Source of the DNA: Chloroflexota bacterium
GTDB lineage: Bacteria > Chloroflexota > Anaerolineae > B4-G1
Reading direction: 5' to 3'
Length of the DNA: 39,505 nucleotides
NCBI GenBank assembly: GCA_024232355.1
Contig: JAAEPW010000005.1
Span: 1-39,505 of the forward strand
Made by a program: the position numbers and the translations under genes. Positions 24,292-32,933 of the stretch are shown here, in pieces (position 1 is the stretch's first letter; each line of letters opens with the position of its first letter). The notes under the pieces were generated by a model. It saw nothing but the letters and a program-made list of their open reading frames with translations, did no database searches and was not told the DNA's origin.

Positions 24292-25980
24292 TCATAAATA
24301 TCCCAAATCCTCCAGACGTTGTGCGACCTTGGCGGCATCCTCTTCCGTATAGGTCACTGTATCCTGGAGGGGCTGCGCAGTCGCGGTCACATCTGATGAC
24401 GACGCGCTGGCAATTGTGCCCTCGACGAACGCCGAGTGCAGCACTGTGCCGTCCATATATTTGGGGATGGGCAGGTCCAAAATCCCCAGGATGGTCGGCG
24501 CCAGGTCGAGGATGCGTGCTCCTTCAACGGTCGTTCTAGGCTCGACGCCGGGGCCGCTGGCGATGAATATGCCGTCGGGGCGATGTGTGCCCGATAGGCG
24601 CAATTTGTTGAAATCCATTTCCTTCTGCGTTTCAAAGATTGGGGCCTGTTGGATGTCGTATCGTCCACGCCCCCAGTATCCGTAATCGACCCATTCGATG
24701 ATCAGGTCTGGGGCTTGTTCGAGACAGGGGCCGTGATACTGTTCCTCTCGCCGCCAGACGCGATGCACGATGCGCTCGCCGGTTTCTGGGTCTTGCAAGG
24801 CCATCAGTTTATCTATCAGTTTGTCTCTCAGAGCCTCGTACTCGACACCTGGCTGCACGATGCCTTCAGGCTCCCGTCCGGCGACGTTCAGGTAGATGTT
24901 CCCCGCGGCCCCAAGGGCATAGGCTTTGGTCTCTCCCCACTCGATGGCGGACGTAAAGAGCACGGTCTCCATATCACCCTTGAGTTGTTCGAACCGTTGG
25001 ACGCCAAGTTGAGAGCGCACCCTGGCCCGCAATGCGGCAGGCGCGTAACGACTATAGATGCCCGCTGCCTTTTCGACCAACCGAGAGCGCCATTGTCCTC
25101 TTGTCTTGTTCCGCGAGGCGCGAAAATGCAAAAAATCCGCTTCGGCCAGCCAGCGGTTGAGGTTCACGATTGCACGTAGCGGTCCCGCGCCATGGTCGGA
25201 TATGACGATGACGGTGGTGTCCTCGTCGATGCGTTCGAGCAGAGCGCCAATCGCGACATCTATGTGCTGGTACACGTCTCGGATGGCGTGTCTGAAGCGG
25301 GCAGCATCGTCGTCCTCGTCCGCTTCCATACAGTGCCAGAAGAAATGCTGTATCTGGTCGCTGGCCATAAAGACGGCGACAAAAAGGTCCCAAGGTTCGG
25401 TATCCATCAGGTGAACGGCCAACTGCCGCCGATACTCTACGCCGCGTTTCAATGCGCTCACGTAGGAGGACATTGGGTCTGGCACTGTGGAATCATAGTC
25501 TGCCGTGATAAAGTAGCCGTCAGCCAAGCTCATCAGAGTATCGCCCAATTCTGGCGGGTAGACGATGCTGGCATCCGCCACTGGCGCGAACGGACCGCCG
25601 ACCACCACGCCGTTGACCGGACGGGGGGGAAAAGTGTAGGGGACGTTCAGCGCCACGACACGGCGGCCCTGATCGCCAACCAGATCGAATATTGTCGGTT
25701 TTGCGATTGCAGAGGTGTTCGTCACTTCTAATTTGTAGCTGTCAGGCCGCCGCCGCACGAAATCGTACAACCCGTGCTGACCCTGATTCACGCCGGTCAT
25801 AAAGGTTGTCCAGGCGGGGGCCGAGACTGGCTGCATAGTAGAGGTCAATGGGCCGCGACAACTTTGGGACATCAAGTTGGATAGGTTTGGCAGGTGACCT
25901 GCGGCTATCCACGGGTCGATCAGGTCAAAAGTGGCGGCATCTATACCGATGACCAATACTCGTTTGCGCGACGTTTCCAA
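24292..25980 (-). CDS. AlkP-superfamily phosphohydrolase/phosphomutase-like protein, copy 2
   Basis: 562 residues from a TTG at 25980, chosen because GGAG lies 7 nt upstream and the length then matches copy 1 (560). The frame is open further upstream but overlaps the previous gene. D14 (GIDAATFD), S53 in PVSAPAW (predicted nucleophile, nine residues before the TG of FMTGVNQGQHGLYDF), ISDHGAGP and SGTHRPDGIFIASGPG give the full metal/nucleophile set. It ends in an acidic helix and RLEDLGYL, like copy 1. No signal peptide. Within a glycan operon it may hydrolyse or transfer a phosphate or phosphodiester on a lipid-linked intermediate; that is inference. Confidence 0.87.
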   Translation of the reverse strand: METSRKRVLVIGIDAATFDLIDPWIAAGHLPNLSNLMSQSCRGPLTSTMQPVSAPAWTTFMTGVNQGQHGLYDFVRRRPDSYKLEVTNTSAIAKPTIFDLVGDQGRRVVALNVPYTFPPRPVNGVVVGGPFAPVADASIVYPPELGDTLMSLADGYFITADYDSTVPDPMSSYVSALKRGVEYRRQLAVHLMDTEPWDLFVAVFMASDQIQHFFWHCMEADEDDDAARFRHAIRDVYQHIDVAIGALLERIDEDTTVIVISDHGAGPLRAIVNLNRWLAEADFLHFRASRNKTRGQWRSRLVEKAAGIYSRYAPAALRARVRSQLGVQRFEQLKGDMETVLFTSAIEWGETKAYALGAAGNIYLNVAGREPEGIVQPGVEYEALRDKLIDKLMALQDPETGERIVHRVWRREEQYHGPCLEQAPDLIIEWVDYGYWGRGRYDIQQAPIFETQKEMDFNKLRLSGTHRPDGIFIASGPGVEPRTTVEGARILDLAPTILGILDLPIPKYMDGTVLHSAFVEGTIASASSSDVTATAQPLQDTVTYTEEDAAKVAQRLEDLGYL

Positions 25981-26033
25981 TATACTTCTCCGTAAATAGG
26001 GCACGGTTCCCGTACCCCTACAATTTGCGATTT

Positions 26034-27170
26034 TTAACGAGTTTTGTGATCTATAGCCTCGATCAGGTTCATCAATTGAACCCACGACGAGGTGTTGGGT
26101 GCATCATTTCGGCCCGATGTTGGCGAGTCTGGGGGTGTGGTAAAGAAACGGACGACGGCGTCTGCTAAAGCACGAGTATCGCCAGGTGATACCAGCAAGT
26201 TTGTTTCGTCGTCTGTGGGTTCTTTATCCTGCGTTATGTGTGTCGTCACCACTGGGATGCCAAACCCGCGCGCCATTTGCAGCACTGCACTCCCCGTCAC
26301 CCGTCGATATGGCGCGACCAGTACGTCCGCCGCCGAAAAGTACAGAGGCACCTCTTCGTTTGGAATGTAGCGATCCGCGATGATTACCGAGTTACGGATC
26401 CCCAACCGCTCGATCATTTCCAGGTACGGACGCTTGTCTTCCCAGAATTCGCCTGCCACCACGAGGATTACCTTTTCTAGTTGTGTCTGAACCTCAGGCA
26501 GTGCTGTCAGGATGTCTTGTAAGCCTTTATATTCTCTCACAATCCCAAAAAAGAGCAATACAGAAGCGTCTGGCGACAATTGCAGCTTTTTGCGGGCCTC
26601 ATCTCGGGGGATTCGTTCATCAGCGAACATGTCGAAAATCGGCAGGGGGATGATGGTTACCCGTGCATCTGGTAGTAGTGAAAGGAGTTGTTTCTTTTCC
26701 TCCGTAGACTGCACGCGGAAATCAGTCCCCCACCGCAACACCACTTTTGTCACGAGATGGTCCCACCAATGGGTCTCGTGGGGTAGCACGTTGTGACAGA
26801 TGACGACCAACCGCCGCCGTAAAAAGAGTCGATTTAGCAGCCCCAAGACGAACCACGCCGGAGCCCAAAAGACTGTCCACCATTGCAGGATAATTGCATC
26901 GGGTTTGTATTGGCATATGCGCCAAAAGGTCGTCAGCCAGGTGATGGGGTTCAGGGAATCGATCCAGTAGTAGACGTCTTGTACTTGTAAAGGTTTATTG
27001 CTGGGATCTTTGTCACTTTGCCCTGGAAAGAGCCACTGTGGGTATTGGCGTTTGAATGAAATGAGCAGCACTGTGTGCCCGCGAGCGCGCAAAGCCTGGT
27101 GGAGCATCGTCGTATAGTGGGCGATGCCTCCGCGATATGGGTATACTGGGCCGATGAGAACCAGCTTCAT
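26034..27170 (-). CDS. GT4 glycosyltransferase (GT-B fold)
   Basis: 378 residues, ATG at 27170 with AGGTGG 4-5 nt upstream; the frame is open to 27251, but the extra sequence has no ribosome binding site and overlaps the next gene. Acceptor domain: KLVLIGPVYPYRGGIAHYT (glycine-rich first loop) and VVICHNVLPHE. Donor domain: VLLFFGIVREYKGLQDIL, PNEEVPLYFSAADVLVAPYR and QMARGFGIPVV. A truncated copy of its first 80 residues occurs at 31228-31479 in the same operon. The sugar is unknown. Confidence 0.9.
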   Translation of the reverse strand: MKLVLIGPVYPYRGGIAHYTTMLHQALRARGHTVLLISFKRQYPQWLFPGQSDKDPSNKPLQVQDVYYWIDSLNPITWLTTFWRICQYKPDAIILQWWTVFWAPAWFVLGLLNRLFLRRRLVVICHNVLPHETHWWDHLVTKVVLRWGTDFRVQSTEEKKQLLSLLPDARVTIIPLPIFDMFADERIPRDEARKKLQLSPDASVLLFFGIVREYKGLQDILTALPEVQTQLEKVILVVAGEFWEDKRPYLEMIERLGIRNSVIIADRYIPNEEVPLYFSAADVLVAPYRRVTGSAVLQMARGFGIPVVTTHITQDKEPTDDETNLLVSPGDTRALADAVVRFFTTPPDSPTSGRNDAPNTSSWVQLMNLIEAIDHKTR

Positions 27171-27186
27171 TTTTCCACCTTGTACA

Positions 27187-29094
27187 CTATTCGATCTGAA
27201 AAATGAACACTCCACCTTCCTGGTAAAGCAAACGCACACCTTCCGCCTCACTCAGTTGGGTAGCGTTCAGCCCTGGGCCAGAGAAATCGCCCCTGCGCCC
27301 AACGTACACGTAATCAATGCCCATCGCCTGCAAATCTGGCAGGGATGCATTGTCAATTTCCAGTTGCTCTACCGCGTGCGACGTTTCGACGACAGCACTC
27401 CAGTATTCTCTTGCGCCCATGCCATTTATCATAGCGCCGACAGTCGTCTGACGATTTGTAAAGTAGGGAATCCAATATCCCGCGTCTGTGCCGTGGGGGC
27501 CGTTAGGCAGCCAAAAGTACGTGTTTACAGCAAATAACGCATCTAGCGGCGTGTTGGCATTGATCCAGTGCATAGCCGCCACGTCCTCTGGAGTGACAAA
27601 ATATCTGAATGGCTCAATTTCTGTAACCCTGACGTGGCTGGCGACGAAACTGGCAGCCAGAATGATCCCCAGCGTGAGCTTGATGCCAAACTCGCGCCAG
27701 CGCAAGTCTAACAGATTCACCAATTCTTGCACCGCAGAGCCGACGATCAATCCGATAGGGAGATAGAACATGATCAGAACAGCTCCCAGGTTGGTGATGC
27801 TCAAGAGTGGTATGCCCAAAACGTGAGCGTTCGCAACGAGGTACAAGGTGACCATCCATAACAGGCAGCAAATCACCAGCTTGTTGCGCCTGAACAGGCC
27901 AATCGCGGCGGCCAAACTTGCTAGAATCATCAACCACGGGCGCGCTACTAGTATTGGGAGCGAGTTCCACGGGAATTCATAGTATGCTTGTGCTACCTGG
28001 GGTACTTTGTAGGTGCGCCCCACAGCCTGAGCGGCGTTGAGAGCGTTTATGTGCGGAGCCACGTGGCTGTATGCCGCCTGCCACAAAGCTGGAGCAACGA
28101 CGATCAATGCAGTGATTCCAACTGCCATCGCTCCCAACAACACAGGGACAATTTGGCGCTCCTGGCGGGCTTTCCATAATTCCCATATGACACTGATAAT
28201 CAACAAAGGTATGTAAAAAGCGACCACACGAAAATGTAGCAGAAACATGGCTCCCGTCAACGTGGCGGCCAAGACCGTGCTCCACAGAATCCTGACTTTG
28301 TGTTCTCTCCACGAGAGTTTGTACGAGACGATGGCTTCCCACGTGATTAACCAGGCAATCAAGAGTATCGCTTGGCCAGATATCTGCGTAAAGCGCCCCC
28401 AGTTGACGTAAAAGGCGGGTTGATGCGCAAGCACTCCCGCGACAGCTGCGCCAACGACCGCGCCGAGCCGTCCCACCTTTCGATCCAGCACCAAGTAGAC
28501 GCCTGCGCCACACAGTCCATTCAGCACCTGCGCTGTCCACAATAGAGCCGTGTGCGCTGGAACCTGGGCTAGCCATTGTACAGTGGCAGAGAGCGCGTAT
28601 AATCCCAAGTGGTATTTCCCCAATGGAATGGGGTAATAGGGTTCCAGACTGGTAGGCAATTTCCCTTGCACGGCTGTAAGTTGGGTCAGCAAGGTATGAT
28701 GTAGTGAATCCGACCATGCGGGGTAAGGATGATCGCGGATGATCCAAAAACGGGTGAAAAGCGTCATACCCAAGATGCCAAGGGCCACCCATTCCAAACG
28801 GTCAAAAATGAATTGTTCTTTCCAATGCCCTCGCATCCGCCAGCCAATGATGATAGCACAAAGGAGAAGCAATGTGCCCATTTTAAAAGGACCGAATGTC
28901 AAAAATGGAATAACTGAGCGCGTGGCGTAGAAAAGCACCGGATAGAATGCGATGCTTATTCCTATAGCCACGATCCAGCGTTGCAACCCTTTCCATTGAC
29001 GCCAACTATGGTTCAAGGCCAACGCCGCCCACCCAGGCAGAGTGAACATTCCTATCAATACAATGGTCAGCCAAAGCCCTGTGGTTGTAGACAT
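27187..29094 (-). CDS. Multi-pass membrane protein, GT-C glycosyltransferase-like
   Basis: 635 residues, ATG at 29094, weak ribosome binding site. About 12 hydrophobic helices fill residues 5-480; a soluble, largely extracytoplasmic domain follows to the end. The first large loop contains PYPAWSDSLHHTLLTQL and later YHLGLYALSA, resembling the Asp-bearing loop of GT-C enzymes that use polyprenyl-phosphate sugars. Family assignment (GT39/PMT-like or DUF6541-like) is tentative. Its neighbour at 30078 is a polyprenyl-phosphate sugar synthase-like GT2, which would make such a donor; the two fit as a pair. Confidence 0.75.
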   Translation of the reverse strand: MSTTTGLWLTIVLIGMFTLPGWAALALNHSWRQWKGLQRWIVAIGISIAFYPVLFYATRSVIPFLTFGPFKMGTLLLLCAIIIGWRMRGHWKEQFIFDRLEWVALGILGMTLFTRFWIIRDHPYPAWSDSLHHTLLTQLTAVQGKLPTSLEPYYPIPLGKYHLGLYALSATVQWLAQVPAHTALLWTAQVLNGLCGAGVYLVLDRKVGRLGAVVGAAVAGVLAHQPAFYVNWGRFTQISGQAILLIAWLITWEAIVSYKLSWREHKVRILWSTVLAATLTGAMFLLHFRVVAFYIPLLIISVIWELWKARQERQIVPVLLGAMAVGITALIVVAPALWQAAYSHVAPHINALNAAQAVGRTYKVPQVAQAYYEFPWNSLPILVARPWLMILASLAAAIGLFRRNKLVICCLLWMVTLYLVANAHVLGIPLLSITNLGAVLIMFYLPIGLIVGSAVQELVNLLDLRWREFGIKLTLGIILAASFVASHVRVTEIEPFRYFVTPEDVAAMHWINANTPLDALFAVNTYFWLPNGPHGTDAGYWIPYFTNRQTTVGAMINGMGAREYWSAVVETSHAVEQLEIDNASLPDLQAMGIDYVYVGRRGDFSGPGLNATQLSEAEGVRLLYQEGGVFIFQIE

Positions 29095-29115
29095 TTGATA
29101 GTTCTCGTCGTAAAC

Positions 29116-30078
29116 TTAGGCTTTTTCCAAAACAAAGCAAACTTCACAGGGGAGTCCTGCTTTCAACAGGCTAACAGGTAACTTGGACAGTAGGGCATAA
29201 TATGCGGCATTAGACCAGTTGACCAATTTGTGCTTTGATTCCCGATGAAAATACGTCTGTATGATCTTGAAATTCTGCTTTGAGAAGAATTGCTTCCACT
29301 CTTTTAGTGTATAGCTATTTTCGTGGATTCCCCATTTGCGTGCTGTTTTGCCTTTTTTCCCCCAACGGCTATTCCAGAATAACTGGGGAAGTGAGCCTAT
29401 GGACAATTCGTTGACTATGTACCATCGTCCTTTAGGTTTGAGGACAGAGTAAGCTTGTTTCAGACCAGCCTCCAGGTGTCCCAAATGATGGAGCATCGCC
29501 GAACTGAAAATGAAATCAAAAGACTTGGGAATAAATGGTAATCTCTCTGCATCGCAAGTGACAAAATAATCAACGCCAAAGCCAAGCAGATGATCTACTT
29601 GCTCGCCAATCGCCATGTTTGTCGGCGCTACGTCAGACGTAACCATCTCCGTTTCTGGGAAAAACAGCTTGATAAAACCACTTTGGTGTCCAGTTCCCCC
29701 ACCAAGTTCTAATCCCCGTCCTTTGAGTTTATACTCTTGGGCAAAATTATCGCGAAAGAATAGATATTGGGAAGTAAATAGATAACCGGTTATTGCCGTC
29801 AGTAACTTGGAAAGGGTATGTTGGCTTTCGCTCTGCCAGTCTATCAAATTGGCATGGCGTTCGTAGGTTCGTACTCGGAATTGGTCTTCGGCCTTTTGGA
29901 ACGAATCCAGGTGAGAGGGTAACAAGTCAAAGCGGCGATCTGTTCGGCTTGACTGATAGGAGCAGGCTTTGTTGGTACAAATGATCCTGGTCTTGTGCTC
30001 TGCTGGCTCAAGTGAACTGCCACAATCAGGGCAAGCAATTATCTCCCAGAGCCAGTCTTGATTCTCTACAAATGACAT
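29116..30078 (-). CDS. Methyltransferase with N-terminal zinc-ribbon motif
   Basis: 320 residues, ATG at 30078 overlapping the preceding stop (TAATG). Residues 14-45 have CxxC (IACPDCGSSL) and a second Cys pair (ICTNKACSYQ), with FDLLP after, as in Trm112-like heads. The SAM loop is LELGGGTGHQSG, followed by TSDVAPTNM, CDAERLPFIPKSFDFIFSSAMLHHL and a Lys-rich C-terminal part. It is a class I enzyme of the Methyltransf_11 type. The acceptor is probably a sugar or lipid-linked glycan, judging only from the operon. Confidence 0.86.
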   Translation of the reverse strand: MSFVENQDWLWEIIACPDCGSSLEPAEHKTRIICTNKACSYQSSRTDRRFDLLPSHLDSFQKAEDQFRVRTYERHANLIDWQSESQHTLSKLLTAITGYLFTSQYLFFRDNFAQEYKLKGRGLELGGGTGHQSGFIKLFFPETEMVTSDVAPTNMAIGEQVDHLLGFGVDYFVTCDAERLPFIPKSFDFIFSSAMLHHLGHLEAGLKQAYSVLKPKGRWYIVNELSIGSLPQLFWNSRWGKKGKTARKWGIHENSYTLKEWKQFFSKQNFKIIQTYFHRESKHKLVNWSNAAYYALLSKLPVSLLKAGLPCEVCFVLEKA

Positions 30079-31055
30079 TATTTGGGAATCCCCGTTTCAT
30101 TCGAGATGTTTTGATTTTTCGTTTCCATTCGCCGCACCCGATACAGTGTATCTTCCAACATCCGGCGGTTCAATCGTACGAGGTCTGCTATTAGGCCTAT
30201 CAACCAGACTTGGAAACCAACGATAGTGAGAATCGCTGCCAAAATCAACGACTGCACATTGCCTGCTCCTCTTCCTTGAAGGAAAAAGTACAGAAACCGC
30301 AACCCGACTGTTGCACCGCTAGCGATGAACACACCTCCTATCATTGTGAAAACCCGCATAGGACGGTACATTGTGTAGAAACGAATAATAGTTCCAGCCG
30401 AAACAGCCAAAAAGGAGGGGATGCTACTTATCAACCGAGATGGACGGGTTTTGGGATTAGTGCGTATCGGGACATAGACAACTGCCATCCGGCGAACACC
30501 GGCCTGAATTAGCGTTTCCAGTGTATAGGTATAATCACTGAGGACGGTGAGACGCAGCACGGCATCGCGGGTAAAAGCTCGGAATCCGCTGGTAGCATCG
30601 GGGATTGGGATGCCGGCCGCTTGTTCCACGACCCAGCTTCCAAATCGTTGTAGCCATCGCTTGATAGGGGAGAAATATTCTAGCACTGCCACACCCCGAT
30701 CTCCAATGACGATGTCGGCTTGTCCATCCAGGATTGGCTGGACCAGACGACCGACGTCATCTCCCCGGTACTGATTATCGGCGTCAGTGTTGACAACAAT
30801 ATCCGCGCCGGCCATCAGGGCTGCTTCCAGTCCAACCATAAAGGCATGAGCCAACCCGCGATTTTGCTTCAACCTGATGATGTGATGTATTCCCAACTCT
30901 TGCGCCACATCGCTTGTGCGGTCGTTGCTACCATCATCTACGACCAGGTATTCAATTTCGTCCACGCCCGGCAAGGAGCGCGGTAGATCTTGTATCGTTT
31001 GTGGCAGAGTGGCTTCTTCATTGTAGCAGGGAATCTGAATCACAAGTTTCGTCAA
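30078..31055 (-). CDS. GT2 polyprenyl-phosphate sugar synthase-like (DPM1/ArnC type)
   Basis: 325 residues from a TTG at 31055, chosen because TGGAG lies 8 nt upstream and the protein opens as (M)[13 protein letters not shown]; upstream sequence holds the promoter and leader. GT-A motifs: VVDDGSNDRT, LKQNRGLAHA, NTDADNQYR (DxD) and IPDATSGFRAF. Two hydrophobic helices near the C-terminus (GGVFIASGATVGLRFLYFF and ILAAILTIVGFQVWLIGLIA) resemble polyisoprenyl-phosphate glycosyltransferases. It likely charges a lipid carrier with a sugar for an extracytoplasmic GT-C enzyme. A truncated copy lies at 32219-32506. Confidence 0.9.
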   Translation of the reverse strand: MTKLVIQIPCYNEEATLPQTIQDLPRSLPGVDEIEYLVVDDGSNDRTSDVAQELGIHHIIRLKQNRGLAHAFMVGLEAALMAGADIVVNTDADNQYRGDDVGRLVQPILDGQADIVIGDRGVAVLEYFSPIKRWLQRFGSWVVEQAAGIPIPDATSGFRAFTRDAVLRLTVLSDYTYTLETLIQAGVRRMAVVYVPIRTNPKTRPSRLISSIPSFLAVSAGTIIRFYTMYRPMRVFTMIGGVFIASGATVGLRFLYFFLQGRGAGNVQSLILAAILTIVGFQVWLIGLIADLVRLNRRMLEDTLYRVRRMETKNQNISNETGIPK

Positions 31056-31122
31056 AAGACACACTCCAGTTTGTGGAAAATATCGACTATAGGCAAGATG
31101 TACACCTCTGAAAACGGCGCGT

Positions 31123-31151
31123 ATTGTATCACGGGTATGTGCTCTCGTCAA
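31123..31151 (-). promoter_or_regulatory. Sigma-70 promoter of the GT2 gene (duplicated copy A)
   Basis: On the minus strand TTGACG (31151-31146), 17-bp spacer, TACAAT (31128-31123), followed by a leader of about 60 nt to the TTG at 31055. The same promoter with an identical spacer length occurs at 32602-32574. Confidence 0.68.
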
Positions 31152-31227
31152 CGAATGCGAGTCAGGTGACCAGAAAGTTGTCCATCACAGCAGAATGAGC
31201 ATACTTGGCCGATACTGTCATATGCGT

Positions 31228-31479
31228 CTAAACGACATCAACCAGGTAGGTTAGAGGGTTCAGGGAAGCAATCCAGTGGAGATCATCTTTTATTTGCAGT
31301 TGTTTTTCGCTCGAGTTCTTGTCGCTTTGTCTAGGAAAGAGCCACTGTGGGTACTGATGTTTGAATGAGACAAAGAGCACCGGGCACCTTTGCTTACGCA
31401 ACGCGTGATCGAGCATCGTGGTATAGTGGGCGATTACGCCTCGGTACGGATACACTGGATCAATCATCACCAGTTTCAC
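31228..31479 (-). pseudogene. Truncated GT4 glycosyltransferase fragment
   Basis: 83 residues, GTG at 31479 overlapping the methyltransferase stop (TAGTG). It matches the first 80 residues of the GT4 at 26034-27170 (for example PVYPYRG.IAHYTTML and FK.QYPQWLFP.QSDK) at roughly 60-65 percent. Similarity ends at SLNPLTYL, where the frame runs into VDVV and a stop. The donor-binding half is absent, so it cannot be an active GT4. It is probably a remnant of operon duplication and deletion. Confidence 0.85.
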
Positions 31480-32222
31480 TATTTTCCCTCAAGCAGTCCA
31501 CCCAATTCTGACACAGATGAATCTCGATCTTTTTTGCCCAAGATGAACTGTACATGCCAGGTCAGAAACTCACCCAACCACGGCAATCGAGCCAAGTTGA
31601 ATGGAAGGTATCGTGTTGATTCATGCCTGACCTGTAACTGGGCATCCGCAATGAGTTGCCGCACGCGGCGGATGGTCAATGGGTATATCCCCCAATCGCC
31701 ACAGGCAGTGGCAAAACTGTCCACTTTTTTCCCAGAGAGACGTATTGCCCAACGTTCACCCAATAGATGGTAGGGTTTGAATTGGTGACCACCTATAGGG
31801 GTGTAGAAAGGGGGGAAACTCAGATAGGCAACACCATCAGGTGTTAGCACTCGCTTGATCTCGAGCAAAAGCTGAATAGGCTCAGGGACGTGCTCAATCA
31901 AGCTGGCACAAAAGACCAGGGAGAAGCGGTTAGAATCAAAAGGGAGTTGAATGGCATCCGCTAACACAAAATCTGGCGGTATTATCCGCGGTCGTTTCAG
32001 ATCAGTCGAGATTACGCGTGCGCCGGCATTTGTCATAGCCTGGCCGTATCCTCCAGTGTAGGAGGCCAGGTCGAGTACTTGATCACTTTGGATGCAAATA
32101 CCTTGTTCAGCCAGGTAATCAAGAATCAAATTCCCTTGATAGATCTGAAATCGAAGATAGTCATCACTGCTACGAAAACGACGGCGGGCCAGACGCAATA
32201 AGGTCATCCACTCACGAATCAT
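31479..32222 (-). CDS. Class I SAM-dependent methyltransferase
   Basis: 247 residues, ATG at 32222 overlapping the stop of the truncated GT2 fragment (ATGA). SAM loop [15 protein letters not shown], acidic [34 protein letters not shown] and [13 protein letters not shown]. The loop has LASYTGG instead of the usual LGCGTG, slightly atypical but of workable form. Unlike the other methyltransferases here it has no zinc-ribbon head. It is flanked on both sides by truncated glycosyltransferases, so it is the only apparently intact gene of that duplicated block. Confidence 0.85.
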   Translation of the reverse strand: MIREWMTLLRLARRRFRSSDDYLRFQIYQGNLILDYLAEQGICIQSDQVLDLASYTGGYGQAMTNAGARVISTDLKRPRIIPPDFVLADAIQLPFDSNRFSLVFCASLIEHVPEPIQLLLEIKRVLTPDGVAYLSFPPFYTPIGGHQFKPYHLLGERWAIRLSGKKVDSFATACGDWGIYPLTIRRVRQLIADAQLQVRHESTRYLPFNLARLPWLGEFLTWHVQFILGKKDRDSSVSELGGLLEGK

Positions 32223-32506
32223 TGTGGATTTTCTCCAGCGTTGACGACAGCATCTGCATCAACCATTAGGGTTGCTTCCAGCCCAACTATAAAGGCATGA
32301 GCCAATCTATGATTTTGCTTCAACTTGATGATGTGATGTCCGCCCAATTCCCGCGCTACCTCGGTAGTGCGGTCGGTGCTGCCATCGTCTATGACCAGGT
32401 ATTCGATTTCATCCACACCTGGTAGGGAGCGGGGTAGGTCTTGTACTGTTTGAGGGAGGGTGGTCTCTTCGTTGTAGCAGGGGATCTGAATCACAAGTTT
32501 CGTCAA
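32219..32506 (-). pseudogene. Truncated GT2 glycosyltransferase fragment
   Basis: 95 residues from a TTG at 32506 (same GGAG spacing as the full copy). It is about 80-85 percent identical to the first 90 residues of the GT2 at 30078-31055 and keeps IPCYNEE and [10 protein letters not shown]. It stops right after VVNAGENPQ, where the full protein reads VVNTDADNQ, so the DxD metal site and everything after it are missing. It overlaps the methyltransferase start by 4 bp and may now serve only to couple that gene's translation. Confidence 0.87.
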
Positions 32507-32604
32507 AAGACACACTCCAGTTTGTGGAAAATATCAAGTATTAGCAAGATGTACACCTCTGAAAACGGCGCGTATTGTATCACGGGTATGTAGTCCCGTC
32601 AACG
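32236..32604 (-). repeat. Segmental duplication, copy B (copy A about 30785-31152)
   Basis: The coding start of the GT2, its leader and its promoter are repeated at high identity in both places; for example CACAAGTTTCGTCAAAAGAC and ACCTCTGAAAACGGCGCGTA occur in each. Similarity ends on the outer side just past the TTGACG box and on the inner side within the GT2 coding region. Confidence 0.85.
32574..32602 (-). promoter_or_regulatory. Sigma-70 promoter at head of the glycan operon (copy B)
   Basis: On the minus strand TTGACG (32602-32597), 17-bp spacer, TACAAT (32579-32574). It lies about 115 bp downstream of the conserved region P3, so the operon seems to have tandem promoters. Confidence 0.65.
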
Positions 32605-32693
32605 AATATGATAGAGAACGCTTCTAGATGGATATCCTCAGATTAACACTGCTTGCAAAAGTTGTGTTTGATTGCTGCGGAAAATCCATACAA

Positions 32694-32777
32694 ATTATAT
32701 CACTAAACGGCAAAAGGTGGGGAAATGGAAGTATTTCTTGATTATACCTGAGGGATGTGTGAAAAAGATTTGTTAAC
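32694..32777 (-). promoter_or_regulatory. Conserved promoter region P3 (glycan operon)
   Basis: On the minus strand GTTAACAAATC begins at 32777 and TATAAT (32699-32694) begins exactly 78 bp on; ACTTCCA lies at the middle site. No good -35. It reads toward the glycan operon. The gene-free stretch 32507-32933 contains P3, the tandem sigma-70 promoter, the leader and, on the other side, the ribosome binding site of the gene at 32934; nothing else was recognised. Confidence 0.65.
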
Positions 32778-32933
32778 AGTTTCTTGGCTCTCTGGGACTG
32801 ACCCCGCGAAATCCCAAAGAGTACGTATTGCGTTCGCTGGCAATCACTTGGCGAGAGAATTTCTTCGAATAAATCTGTGAGGAAAAGCGTTATATGAGTA
32901 GAAAGTTCATTTAATGAAAGGAGAAAAACAAAA

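Noticed and set aside
27187..27537. Plus-strand open frame in the GT-C-like gene
   Set aside because: Antisense to a conserved membrane-protein C-terminus, with no homologous look and no start signal.
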